From Rhodoplanes serenus (GTDB taxonomy: Bacteria > Pseudomonadota > Alphaproteobacteria > Rhizobiales > Xanthobacteraceae), in the NCBI GenBank assembly GCA_945893145.1, contig CAMDDZ010000024.1, positions 1 through 64,000 on the forward strand: 64,000 nucleotides of DNA, written 5' to 3'. A program made the translations under genes and the position numbers. The notes beneath the pieces are model-generated. The model did no database searches. It was not told the origin of the DNA and was given only the letters and a program-made list of their open reading frames with translations. The number at the start of each line of letters is the position of its first letter. Positions within the stretch are counted from its first letter, which is position 1. Positions 25,324 through 33,597 of this stretch are shown piece after piece.

Positions 25324-26676
25324 ATGGATTCTCTCTTCGATCAATCGACCCTGACCAGGCTTGCCGAGCGGCTGGTGCAGGCCGCGCGTGCGGCTGGCGC
25401 CGATGCGGCAGACGCCGTTGCGATGCGCTCGGTGTCGCAATCGGTGGAGGTGCGCGACGGCGCGGTCGAGGAATCGCAACGCTCCGAAGGCGACGACATG
25501 GGGCTGCGTGTCCTGGTCGGCCAACGCCAGGCGGTGGTCTCGACCAACGATCTCAAGGGCGATGGCATCAAGGCGCTGGCCGAGCGTGCGGTCGCAATGG
25601 CGCGCGTGGCGCCGGAAGATCGTTTCGTAGGCCTTGCAGATCCGGCACTGCTCGCCAAACGCTTCCCCGATCTCGATCTGGCCGATCCGTCGCTGCCGAC
25701 CGTGATTGAACTCGAACGCAAGGCGCGCGCCGCGGAGGCCGCGGGGCTGGAGGTGAAGGGCGTTTCCAAGTCGGGTGGCGCATCGGCGTCCGCCGGCATT
25801 GGCGGCGTCGTGCTGGTGACCAGCCACGGATTTTCCGGCGCCTATCTGGCCTCGCAATACAGCGTTTCCATGCAGGCGATCGCGGGCGAGGGTACCGCGA
25901 TGGAAACCGACTACGACTATTCCTCGACGCTGCACGCGTCCGATCTGGAGGCGCCCGAGCGCGTCGGCCGTACCGCGGGCGAGCGGGCGGCAGCGCGGCT
26001 CAACCCACGCAAGGTCTCGACCAAGAAGGTGCCGGTGGTGTTCGACACCCGTGTCGCGGGCTCGCTGATCGGCCATCTCGCGTCAGCGATCAACGGGAGT
26101 TCGATCGCGCGCAAGACGAGCTTTCTCAGGGACCGGCTCGGTGACCGGCTGTTTGCGTCCGGCATCAACGTGATCGACGATCCGCTGCGCCGCCGCGGTC
26201 TGCGCTCACGGCCGTTCGACGGCGAGGGCGTCGCTTGCGCGCGCATGGCGCTGATCGAGGACGGCGTGCTGAAGACCTGGCTGCTCGATTGCGCAACCGC
26301 GCGTGAGCTCGGGCTCAAGACCACCGGTCATGCCCAGCGCGGCGCATCATCAACGCCATCGCCGGGCGCCAGCAACCTGCATCTGGAGCCGGGCCAGCAG
26401 ACGCCTGAGGTACTGATCGGCGACATTGAGGACGGCTTTTACGTCACTGACCTGATCGGCATGGGCGTCAACGGTGTCACCGGCGATTACAGCCGCGGCG
26501 CCGCAGGCTTCTGGATCGAGAACGGCGAACGAACCTATCCGGTCAGCGAGGTGACGATCGCGGGACATCTCACCGAGATGTATCGCTCGCTGACGCCTGC
26601 GAACGATCTCAAATTTCGCTACGGCACCAATTCGCCGACCGTGCGGATCGAGGGTCTGACCATTGCCGGCGTCTGA
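25324..26676 (+). CDS. pmbA: TldD/PmbA-family metallopeptidase subunit TldE
   Basis: A 450-residue protein of the TldD/TldE family. In E. coli TldD and TldE form a heterodimeric metalloprotease that cleaves unfolded peptides such as microcin B17 precursor and the CcdA antitoxin. This is the TldE (PmbA) partner, which lacks the catalytic HExxxH motif of TldD. The family C-terminus is visible: DGEGVACARMALIEDGVLKTWLLD in outline, then GHAQRGASSTPSPGASNL and FYVTDLIGMGVNGVTGDYSRGAAGFWIENGE. No tldD lies in the window. The stop overlaps the following gene by 14 bases. Confidence 0.9.
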   Translation: MDSLFDQSTLTRLAERLVQAARAAGADAADAVAMRSVSQSVEVRDGAVEESQRSEGDDMGLRVLVGQRQAVVSTNDLKGDGIKALAERAVAMARVAPEDRFVGLADPALLAKRFPDLDLADPSLPTVIELERKARAAEAAGLEVKGVSKSGGASASAGIGGVVLVTSHGFSGAYLASQYSVSMQAIAGEGTAMETDYDYSSTLHASDLEAPERVGRTAGERAAARLNPRKVSTKKVPVVFDTRVAGSLIGHLASAINGSSIARKTSFLRDRLGDRLFASGINVIDDPLRRRGLRSRPFDGEGVACARMALIEDGVLKTWLLDCATARELGLKTTGHAQRGASSTPSPGASNLHLEPGQQTPEVLIGDIEDGFYVTDLIGMGVNGVTGDYSRGAAGFWIENGERTYPVSEVTIAGHLTEMYRSLTPANDLKFRYGTNSPTVRIEGLTIAGV

Positions 26677-27472
26677 GCCTGCGATATCGCTGGCGGCCGA
26701 GCGCGAGCGCCTCGCGTTGGCGGTGCAAGAGGCCGGTGCGCTGGCGCTGACGTTTTTCCGCAAAGAGTTCAAGCGTTGGACCAAGGGCGAAGGCGACTCG
26801 CCGGTCACCGAAGCCGACATTGCGGCCAACGAGCTTCTTCACGCCCGCCTGTCTGGCCCAGGTTACGGCTGGCTGTCGGAGGAAAGCGAAAACGATCCGG
26901 CGCGGCTGACCGCGCCCCGGGTTTGGGTGGTCGATCCGATCGACGGCACGCGGGGCTATATCGCCGGCCGCGAGGACTGGGCGGTGTCCGTTGCGATGGT
27001 CGAAGATGGGCGGCCGGTGCTGGCGGCCCTATTCGCGCCCGCGACCAGTGAATTGTTCCTGGCGACTGCCGGCGGCGGAGCGACCCGGAACGGCGCGCCA
27101 ATGCAGGTCAGTGCGGGAAACAACCTCGTGGAGGCCCGCGCCGCGGGGCCAATGCGCCGTCTCGATGCGCTCGCCAAGCGCATTCCCTCGATCCAGAAGA
27201 TGCCACGGGTGCATTCGCTGGCGTTGCGGATCGCCCGGGTGGCGACCGGAGAGCTCGATGCCACCTTGGTGGGCCCGTCGAGCCACGACTGGGACCTTGC
27301 GGCTGCCGACCTTTTGGTGCACGAAGCCGGGGGGATCGTGACAGCGCTCGATGGTCGGCCATTGATCTATAATCGGCCGGACCCGGTCCATAGCGTATTG
27401 GCGGCGACTGGTCGCGAGCGGCATGCGATGCTCATTGAGCTCATGCGCGCGGATGCAAGCGAGCTGGGCTGA
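26663..27472 (+). CDS. cysQ: 3'(2'),5'-bisphosphate nucleotidase / inositol-monophosphatase family (CysQ)
   Basis: Mg-dependent phosphatase that probably removes the 3'-phosphate from PAP/PAPS in sulfate assimilation; archival inositol phosphatases share the fold. The 269-residue protein has SPVTEADIAAN near 46, metal ligands in LSEES at 71-75, the family signature VDPIDGTRGYI at 90-100 and SSHDWDLAAADLLVHEAGG near 206-224. The start appears to be a TTG within the end of pmbA; no better start lies downstream without truncating the domain. It is followed by DUF4170 and LPS genes. Confidence 0.85.
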   Translation: MPASEPAISLAAERERLALAVQEAGALALTFFRKEFKRWTKGEGDSPVTEADIAANELLHARLSGPGYGWLSEESENDPARLTAPRVWVVDPIDGTRGYIAGREDWAVSVAMVEDGRPVLAALFAPATSELFLATAGGGATRNGAPMQVSAGNNLVEARAAGPMRRLDALAKRIPSIQKMPRVHSLALRIARVATGELDATLVGPSSHDWDLAAADLLVHEAGGIVTALDGRPLIYNRPDPVHSVLAATGRERHAMLIELMRADASELG

Positions 27473-27508
27473 AGCCGTCGCAGAGTGAAGCGGTAAGGAT
27501 TGTGTGTG

Positions 27509-27763
27509 ATGCCCGCAGCCACCCCGCAGAAGCAATTGCTCCATCTGGTGTTCGGCGGCGAATTGAGCCGGATCGACACCACCGAGTTCAACGACCTGAG
27601 CCAGCTCGATATCGTCGGCATCTATCCGAATTACGCGAGCGCCCATGCGGCCTGGAAGGCCAAGGCGCAGCAGACTGTCGATAACGCGCAGATGCGCTAC
27701 TTCATCGTTCACCTGCACCGGCTGCTCGATCCCGAGAGCACGTCTCCGCTCGCATCACGCTAA
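27509..27763 (+). CDS. DUF4170 small protein
   Basis: An 84-residue protein of the DUF4170 family found in Hyphomicrobiales, typically next to the Kdo-transferase cluster as here. Visible features are LLHLVFGGELSRID, LDIVGIYPNYASAHAAWKAKAQQ in outline and YFIVHLHRLLDP. It has no signal or membrane segment. AAGGA precedes the ATG. The function is unknown. Position in the cysQ to lpxK run suggests an accessory role in envelope synthesis. Confidence 0.85.
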   Translation: MPAATPQKQLLHLVFGGELSRIDTTEFNDLSQLDIVGIYPNYASAHAAWKAKAQQTVDNAQMRYFIVHLHRLLDPESTSPLASR

Positions 27764-27776
27764 TCAGAGACGGCCG

Positions 27777-28508
27777 GTGAGCATTCTCTTCTCGAAGCAA
27801 CTGACCCGCGCGCCCATCGTCCAGAAGGCGATCGGTATCATGGGCGCCGAATATCTGCGCTTCGTGTGGAAGACCAGCCGCGGCAGCATCGAGCCGCCCG
27901 ATGCTTACGACCGGATCGAACGCGATCTCCCGATCATCATCGCGATGTGGCACGGCCAGCATTTCCTCATGCCGTTCGTCAAGAAACCGCATCATCGCGG
28001 CAAGGTCTTGATCTCGCGCCATCGCGACGGCGAGATCAATGCGATCGCGGCGCAACGGCTCGGCATCGAGGTCATCCGCGGATCCGGCACGCATGGCACG
28101 GACTTCCACAAGAAAGGTGGCGTGTCGGCGTTCAATCAGATGCTGGCGTTGCTGAAGGAAAACTGCAGTGTCGCGCTGACGGCCGATGTGCCGAAGGTCT
28201 CCAGGATCTGTGGTCTCGGCATCATCAAGCTTGCGAGTTTGTCCGGCCGCCCGATCTACCCGATGGCGGTTGCGACCCAGCACCGGATCGTGCTGCGCAA
28301 CTGGGATCGCTCGGTGATCAATCTGCCGTTCAGCCGCATCGGTGGCGTGACGGGCAGCCCGATTTATGTGCCATCGGGCGCCGACGACGACATGCTCGAA
28401 CGCGCGCGGCTGGAGGTCGAAGGAGCACTCAATGCGGTGACGGCGCGCGCCTACGAAATTGCCGACCGCACCGGCAAGGATACGAGCAAGAGTAATGGGC
28501 ATGGCTGA
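27777..28508 (+). CDS. DUF374 lysophospholipid acyltransferase-like protein
   Basis: A 243-residue protein of the DUF374 family, related to glycerolipid and lipid A acyltransferases. IIIAMWHGQHFLMPF at 53-67 and VLISRHRDGEINA at 77-89 are the equivalents of the acyltransferase motifs, with GIEVIRGSGTHG and VALTADVPKVSRICGLGIIKLASLSGRPIYPMAVA (outline) following. The start is GTG after a purine-rich stretch. It overlaps waaA by 14 bases and is in the lipid A operon, so a secondary acyl transfer to lipid A or phospholipid is likely, but unproven. Confidence 0.85.
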   Translation: MSILFSKQLTRAPIVQKAIGIMGAEYLRFVWKTSRGSIEPPDAYDRIERDLPIIIAMWHGQHFLMPFVKKPHHRGKVLISRHRDGEINAIAAQRLGIEVIRGSGTHGTDFHKKGGVSAFNQMLALLKENCSVALTADVPKVSRICGLGIIKLASLSGRPIYPMAVATQHRIVLRNWDRSVINLPFSRIGGVTGSPIYVPSGADDDMLERARLEVEGALNAVTARAYEIADRTGKDTSKSNGHG

Positions 28509-29805
28509 GCGCTTACCTCTCACGCTCCACGCCTATCGCATGCTGACCGGAGCGGCGATCCCGCTGGTCGATCTGCTGATCGCCTACCGGCTCAAGCGCG
28601 GCAAGGAGCACGCGGTGCGTCTGCGCGAGCGCCGCGGCGAAAGCCTGGTGGCGCGGCCGCCCGGCCCGCTGCTTTGGCTGCACGGTGCGAGCGTCGGCGA
28701 ACTGACCGCCATCCTGCCGCTGATCCAGCGCCTGCATGGCCGCGAATTTACCGTCCTGGTCACATCGGGCACGGTGACTTCTGCGGGGCTTGCCGAGCAA
28801 CGGCTGCCGCCTGGCGTGATCCACCAGTTCGTGCCGATCGACGTGCCGCAGTTCGTCAATCGTTTTCTCGACCACTGGCAGCCCAATCTCGCACTGTTCG
28901 TCGAATCCGACCTGTGGCCGAATATGATCATGGCGAGTTCGGCGCGCGGCGTGCCGCTCATCCTGATCAATGGCCGGCTGTCGGAGCGATCGTTTCGGCG
29001 CTGGCGATTTGCCCCGCGCACCATCGGCGCGTTGCTGCGGCGGTTCGATCTCTGCCTCGCGCAGTCGGCGGGCGACGCCACGCGCTATGCCGGCCTCGGC
29101 GCGCCGCGCATCACCACGACCGGCAACCTCAAGCTCGATGCGCCCGCGCCGCCGGCCGATGACGGCAAGCTCAAGGCGCTTGAGGCCGCGATCGGCGGGC
29201 GTCCCATCATCGGCGCAGCCTCCACCCATCCGGGCGAGGAGGCGGCCGTACTCGACGCGCATCGCCGCCTCAAGGGCACATTCCCGGGCCTGCTGACGCT
29301 GCTTGCGCCGCGCCATCCTGAGCGTGGGCCGGGCATCGCCGAGATTGCCAAGGTGATGGGACTTGAAGCGAAGCTGCGTTCGCGCGGAGAAATGCCCGAG
29401 GTGCACACCGATGTTTACATCGCCGACACGCTGGGCGAGCTTGGCCTGCTCTATCGTCTCGCGCCGATCGTGTTCATGGGCGGCTCGCTGGTCAGCCACG
29501 GCGGACAGAATCCGATCGAGGCGATCAAGCTCGGCGCCGCGGTGCTGCACGGCCCGAACGTTTGGAATTTTTCCGAGATCTATCTCACGCTCGACGTTGC
29601 GGGCGGCGCCGAGCAGGTGACGGACGCCGGCAAGCTCGCGGTGCGGATGGGCGCGTGGCTCAAGGACGCGGAAGCGCGCAAGCGCGTGTCCGAGACGGCC
29701 GTCATCGCGCTCGACGCGCTGATGGGTGCGCTTGATCGCACCGTCGCCGCGCTCGATCCCTATCTGGCCGAATTCCGCTTGCAGCGGCGCCTGGAAGATG
29801 CGTGA
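28495..29805 (+). CDS. waaA: 3-deoxy-D-manno-octulosonic acid (Kdo) transferase
   Basis: Membrane-associated GT30 glycosyltransferase adding Kdo from CMP-Kdo to lipid IVA, starting the LPS core. The protein has about 436 residues. LLWLHGASVGELTAILPL carries the catalytic Glu of the family. VLVTSGTVTSAGLAEQRLP, LFVESDLWPNMIM and MGGSLVSHGGQNPIEAI are further GT30 landmarks. Two in-frame ATGs, 28495 and 28501, are both plausible starts. It overlaps DUF374 upstream and lpxK downstream (8 bases), so the genes form one translationally coupled unit. Confidence 0.95.
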   Translation: MGMAERLPLTLHAYRMLTGAAIPLVDLLIAYRLKRGKEHAVRLRERRGESLVARPPGPLLWLHGASVGELTAILPLIQRLHGREFTVLVTSGTVTSAGLAEQRLPPGVIHQFVPIDVPQFVNRFLDHWQPNLALFVESDLWPNMIMASSARGVPLILINGRLSERSFRRWRFAPRTIGALLRRFDLCLAQSAGDATRYAGLGAPRITTTGNLKLDAPAPPADDGKLKALEAAIGGRPIIGAASTHPGEEAAVLDAHRRLKGTFPGLLTLLAPRHPERGPGIAEIAKVMGLEAKLRSRGEMPEVHTDVYIADTLGELGLLYRLAPIVFMGGSLVSHGGQNPIEAIKLGAAVLHGPNVWNFSEIYLTLDVAGGAEQVTDAGKLAVRMGAWLKDAEARKRVSETAVIALDALMGALDRTVAALDPYLAEFRLQRRLEDA

Positions 29806-30793
29806 TCCCGCCTTCTGGTGGCGGCCGGCGGGCGGCGCGGCCGCCATGCTGTCTCCGCTCGCGGGGCTCTATGGCGCAATCGCGGGACGGCGAATGGCGC
29901 AACCGGGTCAGCCGGCTGGCATTCCGGTGCTGTGCATCGGCAATCTGACGGTCGGCGGCGCCGGCAAGACGCCAACCGCGATCGCCGCCGCGGAACTGCT
30001 GCTCGCCGCCGGTCAGCGCCCGTTCTTTCTGTCGCGCGGCTATGGCGGGCGACTGGCTGGCCCGGTCCGGGTCGATGTCGCGCATCACCGCGCTGCCGAT
30101 GTGGGTGACGAGCCGCTGCTGTTGGCGCGCGTTGCGCCAACCATCGTGGCGCGCAACCGTGTGGCCGGCGCTGCTGCGGCCCGCGCCGCGGGCGCCAGCG
30201 CCGTGGTGATGGACGACGGGTTTCAGAACCCCGCGCTCGCCAAGGATCGCTCAATCGTGGTGGTGGACGGCCGGCGCGGCGTCGGCAACGGCCGGGTGTT
30301 TCCGGCCGGACCTTTGCGCGCACCGCTCGCGGCGCAGATCGAGCTGGCGCAGGCGGTGCTGGTGATCGGCCCGCCTGCCGGCGCTGAACTGGTGCTCGAT
30401 GCCGCGCGCTCGCGAGCCGTTCCGATCTTTCACGGACGGCTCGAGCCGGACGCCGCGGTGATCAAGGAGCTTCGTTCGCGCCCGGTGTTGGCCTTTGCCG
30501 GGATCGGCGATCCGGACAAGTTTTTCAGCACTGTGCTGCAGGCCGGTTTCGACCTGCGCGCACGCCAGGCGTTTCTAGACCACCACGTCTATGGCCACGC
30601 GGAGGCGGCCGACCTGGTGGCCCGCGCCGCGCGCGATGGGCTCATGCTGCTGACCACCGAAAAGGATTTGGCGCGGCTTGCTGGACAGGACGGCGTGGCG
30701 GCGCTTGCCGGGGTTGCGCGTGCGCTACCGGTCAAGCTTGTGGTCACCGAGGCAGAGCGGTTTCGCGAGTGGATCGCATCGGGCGTCCGCTGA
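29798..30793 (+). CDS. lpxK: Tetraacyldisaccharide 4'-kinase
   Basis: Inner-membrane kinase placing the 4'-phosphate on the lipid A disaccharide, giving lipid IVA. The 331-residue protein starts with the typical DPAFWWRP. It has the Walker A motif VGGAGKTPTAIAAAEL at 52-67, RGYGGR at 80-85 and the catalytic VMDDGFQNPAL near 138-148. The ATG at 29798 overlaps the waaA stop. It is the last gene of the plus-strand lipid A operon, convergent with the DUF2093 gene. Confidence 0.96.
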   Translation: MRDPAFWWRPAGGAAAMLSPLAGLYGAIAGRRMAQPGQPAGIPVLCIGNLTVGGAGKTPTAIAAAELLLAAGQRPFFLSRGYGGRLAGPVRVDVAHHRAADVGDEPLLLARVAPTIVARNRVAGAAAARAAGASAVVMDDGFQNPALAKDRSIVVVDGRRGVGNGRVFPAGPLRAPLAAQIELAQAVLVIGPPAGAELVLDAARSRAVPIFHGRLEPDAAVIKELRSRPVLAFAGIGDPDKFFSTVLQAGFDLRARQAFLDHHVYGHAEAADLVARAARDGLMLLTTEKDLARLAGQDGVAALAGVARALPVKLVVTEAERFREWIASGVR

Positions 30794-30805
30794 ACGGCGA
30801 CCGGC

Positions 30806-30840
30806 TTACTTGGTCCCTTACTTGGTCCCTTACTTGGTCC
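30806..30840. repeat. 12-bp tandem repeat creating three in-frame stops after DUF2093
   Basis: TTACTTGGTCCC occurs three times in a row (30806, 30818 and 30830, the last with a final mismatch) at the 3' end of the minus-strand DUF2093 gene. On that strand each unit encodes Gly/Arg-Thr-Lys-stop, so the true stop is followed by two more in-frame TAA codons at 12-base spacing. The repeat covers the whole gap between the convergent lpxK and DUF2093 genes apart from 12 bases. Confidence 0.9.
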
Positions 30841-31072
30841 GCTCGGGGTGCAGCCGTTTGAGCACGGCTTCCGGCGCCGAATAGGCCTCCTGCTTGTCGA
30901 CGCTCCAGTATTTCAGCTCCTCCAGGGGGATCGGCACGCCGGTGACGGCGCAGCGCACGAAAGCGCCCGGCCGCACGATGCGGAAATCGCCATCGAGGTA
31001 CTTGAGCTCGGCCTCTCCCGCCATGGGCGTCGGACGATCGTAGCGATTCAGCACGTCAAATCTCCGTTCCAA
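30830..31072 (-). CDS. DUF2093 small protein
   Basis: An 80-residue protein of the DUF2093 family of alphaproteobacteria. The body is compact: EAELKYLDGDFRIVRPGAFVRCAVTGVPIPLEELKYWSVDKQEAY in outline. CAVTG with a single cysteine and IPLEELKYW is the conserved core. The function is unknown. Its place between lpxK and xseA is, as I recall, standard in the Bradyrhizobium group. The stop lies in the last unit of a 12-bp tandem repeat. Confidence 0.88.
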   Translation of the reverse strand: MERRFDVLNRYDRPTPMAGEAELKYLDGDFRIVRPGAFVRCAVTGVPIPLEELKYWSVDKQEAYSAPEAVLKRLHPERTK

Positions 31073-31221
31073 AGCTCATGGGTCGCGGCGGTTGGGGTAG
31101 CGGCGGTGCCTCAAATATATAATGCGCCGGGTGGGGCGGCAAAACCATCTGTTGGCATTCATGGCTGCCCCATCGTTGGCCCTGTGATAGGTTGCGGCTT
31201 GCCGAAATTACGGTTTGTGCC

Positions 31222-32061
31222 ATGCGTCTCCAGCTTGCGATTGCGGTGGCTGCTGTTGCGATGTCCGCGTGCCATGCTTCCCGCAATGCCTGGGGCGCTA
31301 CCGAGCCGCAAAACGTCGAAATCCCGCTGCGGGACGGCCGCCTGAAGGCCGTGCTGTTCCGGCCCGAGGGTCCTGGGCCTTTCCCGGTCGTGGTCGGCCT
31401 GCACAGCTGCGCCGGCATCGGCAGCCTGCGCAATCCGGTCTTCGTGGAATATCGCGATTGGGCCGAGCAGCTGACCAAGGCTGGGTTTGCGGTGCTGCTG
31501 CCGGACAGCTACGGCTCGCGCGGGTTCGGCCCGCAGTGCAGTGCGCGCAGCCGCGTGCGAGTCGATCGCGAGCGCGTCGCCGACGCCATCGCGGCGCGGG
31601 TGTGGTTGCAGCAGCAGTCCTGGGTGACGCCCACGCACATTTCGCTGCTCGGTTGGTCGAACGGCGCCATTACGGTGTTGTGGACGGTGCGCGCCAGAAC
31701 CGCCGTGAAGGACGGCCCGGACTTCCGCTCCGCAGTCGCGTTCTATCCCGGTTGCCAGCGTTTGACACGAACCGCTTGGAGCGCCCGCGTGCCGACGCTG
31801 ATTTTGATCGGCCGTCTCGACGATCAGGCCTCAGCCGCGGCCTGCGAGCAGATGGTGGCTGGCGCGCGTGGCCGGAGTGCCCGTGTCGCAATCCATGTCT
31901 ATCCGGGCGCGTATCACGACTTCGATCATCCGAACCGGGCCGTGCAGGTGCGCAGCGGCTTTGCATTCTCGACCGACGGCACCGGCCGGGCCCACACCGG
32001 CACCAATCCGGCGGCGCGTGCGGATGCGCTCAAACGCGTGCCAGAGTGGTTGGCGCAGTAG
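31222..32061 (+). CDS. Dienelactone hydrolase-family protein with serine nucleophile, exported, possibly a lipoprotein
   Basis: A 279-residue alpha/beta hydrolase of the DLH family. The N-terminus is a signal sequence ending AMSAC, which may be a weak lipobox. VVVGLHSCAGIG forms the oxyanion region. The nucleophile elbow is LLGWSNGA, with Ser in place of the Cys of classical dienelactone hydrolase. The acid lies in LIGRLDDQ and the His in YPGAYHDFDHPNR. A serine nucleophile suggests a general esterase rather than chlorocatechol degradation. The ATG at 31222 starts the signal peptide; a frame from 31192 adds 10 residues. Structured repeats follow the stop directly. Confidence 0.8.
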   Translation: MRLQLAIAVAAVAMSACHASRNAWGATEPQNVEIPLRDGRLKAVLFRPEGPGPFPVVVGLHSCAGIGSLRNPVFVEYRDWAEQLTKAGFAVLLPDSYGSRGFGPQCSARSRVRVDRERVADAIAARVWLQQQSWVTPTHISLLGWSNGAITVLWTVRARTAVKDGPDFRSAVAFYPGCQRLTRTAWSARVPTLILIGRLDDQASAAACEQMVAGARGRSARVAIHVYPGAYHDFDHPNRAVQVRSGFAFSTDGTGRAHTGTNPAARADALKRVPEWLAQ

Positions 32062-32121
32062 CCGCGCCGGCGAGAGTCACGCGCCGTTGAATAGGCGCGT
32101 GACCGAAGCGGCCGGCGCGGC
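32061..32121 (+). repeat. Dispersed structured repeat, copy A
   Basis: The outer 10-bp stem GCCGCGCCGG/CCGGCGCGGC (32061-32070 with 32112-32121) is perfect. The junction CGAGA leads to a perfect 10-bp inner stem GTCACGCGCC/GGCGCGTGAC (32076-32085 with 32094-32103), loop GTTGAATA and 3' junction CGAAGCGG. The first base is the last base of the hydrolase stop codon. It matches copies B and C in loop and 3' junction and in layout, but not in stem sequence. Confidence 0.88.
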
Positions 32122-32131
32122 AAACAGGCAT

Positions 32132-32190
32132 CGCGCTGGCGAAGGTCGCATGCCGTTGAATAGGCATGCGACCGAAGCGGTCAGCGCGGC
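32132..32190 (+). repeat. Dispersed structured repeat, copy B (tandem with copy A)
   Basis: The outer stem is CGCGCTGG/TCAGCGCG (32132-32139 with 32181-32188, one G.U). The junction CGAAG leads to a perfect 10-bp inner stem GTCGCATGCC/GGCATGCGAC (32145-32154 with 32163-32172), loop GTTGAATA and 3' junction CGAAGCGG. The spacing to copy A is 69 bases loop to loop. A further left-arm-like stretch ATCGCGCTGGCG follows at 32200-32211 without the rest of a unit. The run fills the gap between the convergent hydrolase and POT genes. Confidence 0.88.
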
Positions 32191-32214
32191 AAACAAGAAT
32201 CGCGCTGGCGGCGC

Positions 32215-33597
32215 TTACTCCCTTAGCATCGCGTTGAGCGGCCGGATGAAGGCGACCACGGCCACGCCCGCCAGCGCTGCGATGGCGGCGAGCATCAGGA
32301 AGAAATCGGTCTTGGCCATGCTCGACCAGAAGCTGCCGAGATAGCCGGCCAGAAAGCCGCCATAGAAACTGGTTGCGAGCCACACACCCATCATCATCGA
32401 CAGGCAATGGGCCGGCGCGATCTTCGACACCAGCGACAGCGCCGTGGGCGACAGATAAAGCTCGCCGATGGTGAGCACGACGAAATAAGCGGTGAGCCAG
32501 AGCCAGCTCGCCTTGTCGGCGCCGGCGTACCAGGCGGCCGCGAACAGGATCAGATGGGCGGCGGCGTTGTAGAAGCAACCGTACGCCATCTTGGTGGCGG
32601 TCGACGGTTCGCGCCCACGCTTCGCCTGCCACGTCCATAGCGCGATGATGAACGGTGTGAAGGCAATGATCATGAACGGGTTGAACGACTGGAACCAGGT
32701 CGTCGGAATCTGTCCGGACCAGAACAGCAGGTTGATGGTGCGGTCGGTGTAAGTGTCCGCCCACAACGCGATGGTGTTGCCTTGCTGCTCATAGGTGGCC
32801 CAGAAAAACGTGACCGGCAGGGACAGGATCAGGAGTGCTGTCACCGCGCGCCATCCCTCGCGGCCGAAGGGGGTTCGCTCGCCTGTGGCCAGCCTGCGGG
32901 TCAGTTCATCGGGCGGCAACGTCGGTGCGGCGATGAGATAAATTATGAGCCCCAGCATCATGCCGATGCCGGCCGCCCCGAAGCCGTAGTGCCAGCCGAC
33001 TTCTTCGCCGAGCGTGCCGGCGACCAGGGGCGCCAGCCATGCCCCAAGGTTGATGCCGACATAGAAGATCGAAAACGCACGATCGCGCCGCGGATCGCCG
33101 GCGGCGTAGAGCGCGCCGACTTGCGTCGAGATGTTCGGCTTGAAGGCGCCGTTGCCGAAGATGAGCAGGAGCAGCGCGAAAAGAAACAGCGGTTCGAACG
33201 CCATCATGAAATGGCCGATCGCCATCAGCACCGCGCCGGTCACCACCATGCGGCGCTGGCCGAGTACCCGGTCGGCCAGATAACCGCCGAGGATCGGCGT
33301 GAGATAGACGAGGCTGGTGTAGAGGCCGAAGATGTGCGACGATAGCGGCTGCATTTCGAGCGGGCCGAACATGGACTCCAGCGCGGCTTTCAGCGTGGCC
33401 AGGCCGATGACCGTTTCGAAGCGTCCAGGCTCGAACAGATACTTCGTCATGTACAGCACGAGCAGCGCCTTCATGCCGTAATAGGAGAAGCGCTCCCACA
33501 TCTCGGTGGTGAAGAGGTAGCTGAGCCCGCGTGGATGGCCGAACAGATCGCCCGCTGCCGCGGGCGTTGCGCCATTGGAGGGGGCCGAAGCGCTCAC
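32215..33597 (-). CDS. Proton-dependent oligopeptide transporter (POT/PTR2 family)
   Basis: A 460-residue MFS-type symporter importing di- and tripeptides with protons. The POT signature ExxERFxYYG is intact at residues 32-41 ([10 protein letters not shown]). [14 protein letters not shown] after helix 2 and [24 protein letters not shown] (outline) in helix 4-5 are further family motifs. The start overlaps the stop of xseA by ATGA, so it is coupled to an unrelated upstream DNA-repair gene. Structured repeats lie directly after its stop. Confidence 0.92.
   Translation of the reverse strand: MSASAPSNGATPAAAGDLFGHPRGLSYLFTTEMWERFSYYGMKALLVLYMTKYLFEPGRFETVIGLATLKAALESMFGPLEMQPLSSHIFGLYTSLVYLTPILGGYLADRVLGQRRMVVTGAVLMAIGHFMMAFEPLFLFALLLLIFGNGAFKPNISTQVGALYAAGDPRRDRAFSIFYVGINLGAWLAPLVAGTLGEEVGWHYGFGAAGIGMMLGLIIYLIAAPTLPPDELTRRLATGERTPFGREGWRAVTALLILSLPVTFFWATYEQQGNTIALWADTYTDRTINLLFWSGQIPTTWFQSFNPFMIIAFTPFIIALWTWQAKRGREPSTATKMAYGCFYNAAAHLILFAAAWYAGADKASWLWLTAYFVVLTIGELYLSPTALSLVSKIAPAHCLSMMMGVWLATSFYGGFLAGYLGSFWSSMAKTDFFLMLAAIAALAGVAVVAFIRPLNAMLRE

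Noticed and set aside
28513-29847. Minus-strand frame of 444 codons opposite waaA
   Set aside because: Antisense to a complete and well-known enzyme gene.
31868-32344. Open frame whose translation repeats PLNR..TEA..AAN
   Set aside because: The repeated peptide is a by-product of the structured DNA repeat (copies A and B); copy C gives a similar peptide in another context. There is no start signal or conserved protein.
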